Source of the DNA: Rhynchopus sp. YZ270_cl-10
Lineage: Eukaryota > Euglenozoa > Diplonemea > Diplonemida > Diplonemidae
Assembly: GCA_964035575.1 (NCBI GenBank)
Contig: OZ037855.1
Coordinates: 1,488,001 to 1,552,000 of the forward strand
Direction of reading: 5' to 3'
DNA: 64,000 nucleotides
Below, piece after piece: positions 63,841 to 64,000 of the stretch. Position numbers and translations under genes: made by a program. The notes beneath the pieces were generated by a model. The model searched no databases and was not told the origin of the DNA. It was given only the letters and a program-made list of their open reading frames with translations. Each line of letters starts with the position of its first letter. Position 1 is the stretch's first letter.

Positions 63841-64000
63841 TCACAACTCTTCACAACTCTTCACAACTCTTCACAACTCTTCACAACTCTTCACAACTCT
63901 TCACAACTCTTCACAACTCTTCACAACTCTTCACAACTCTTCACAACTCTTCACAACTCTTCACAACTCTTCACAACTCTTCACAACTCTTCACAACTCT
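63841..64000. repeat. Decanucleotide satellite (TCACAACTCT)n, 16 copies to the window edge
   Basis: Sixteen exact 10-bp units, continuing past the window. The unit differs by one base or so from the TTCACAACTT decamer that forms the subterminal repeats of the TG...CA MITEs. Confidence 0.97.

Noticed and set aside
63841-64000. Regular 10-bp array considered as telomere or CRISPR
   Set aside because: The unit TCACAACTCT is not a known telomere repeat and has no spacers; it matches the MITE subterminal decamer, so a satellite is the simpler reading.

Overview
This window is nuclear DNA of a unicellular eukaryote, most likely a free-living heterotrophic protist. The genes are GC-rich and lie in an AT-rich background full of A and T homopolymers. 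They carry spliceosomal GT-AG introns (47 to 188 bp, plus one of 908 bp that hosts a transposon). Both TAA and TGA serve as stops, so the standard code fits. There is no operon structure, no Shine-Dalgarno context and no prokaryotic gene packing. I cannot fix the lineage from sequence alone; the surface proteins with Pro/Thr linkers and the DIRS-like retroelement are compatible with several protist groups.

Left half (1-32.1 kb) is gene-bearing and all protein genes there read on the + strand. It starts with a DIRS-like reverse transcriptase retroelement (about 67-3169). Next is a large type I membrane protein made of four near-identical beta-propeller modules (4301-9984). It is followed by a secreted six-hairpin glycosidase of GH95 type (11307-13541), the ribosome recycling ATPase ABCE1/Rli1 (14549-16780, four exons) and a coiled-coil/Q-rich protein of unknown function (18087-19799, three exons). 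A patch with scraps of 18S and 28S rDNA (21.7-22.6 kb) precedes a second propeller-type single-pass membrane protein (22611-24724), whose intron contains a 703-bp inverted-repeat transposon. The half ends with a METTL9/DREV protein-histidine methyltransferase (26894-27943) and a CaMKK-type protein kinase with a recognisable autoinhibitory/calmodulin-binding segment (28609-32106).

Right half (32.1-64 kb) is nearly gene-free. I found one plausible small intron-containing gene on the - strand (51080-51551) and one GC-rich frame inside a transposon (38544-39275). The rest is a dense, nested landscape of short inverted-repeat elements. Target-site duplications can be read by eye: a TG...CA family with 5-bp duplications (three long copies, one short copy, a probable second short copy and one 1.09-kb relative), a 6-bp element, a hAT-like 8-bp element, a Harbinger-like TAA element, two mariner-like TA elements and several foldbacks. 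Satellites (7-bp, 10-bp, about 55-bp) look derived from, or lie inside, these elements.

The most unusual signal is two families of short dispersed sequences. One is a 45-nt hairpin ending in a T-run. The other is a 50-70-nt sequence ending in an A-run. Every copy I found of either family lies in the + orientation. That is unlike randomly inserted transposons and would fit a family of small RNA genes, a transcript-end signal or an ordered array.
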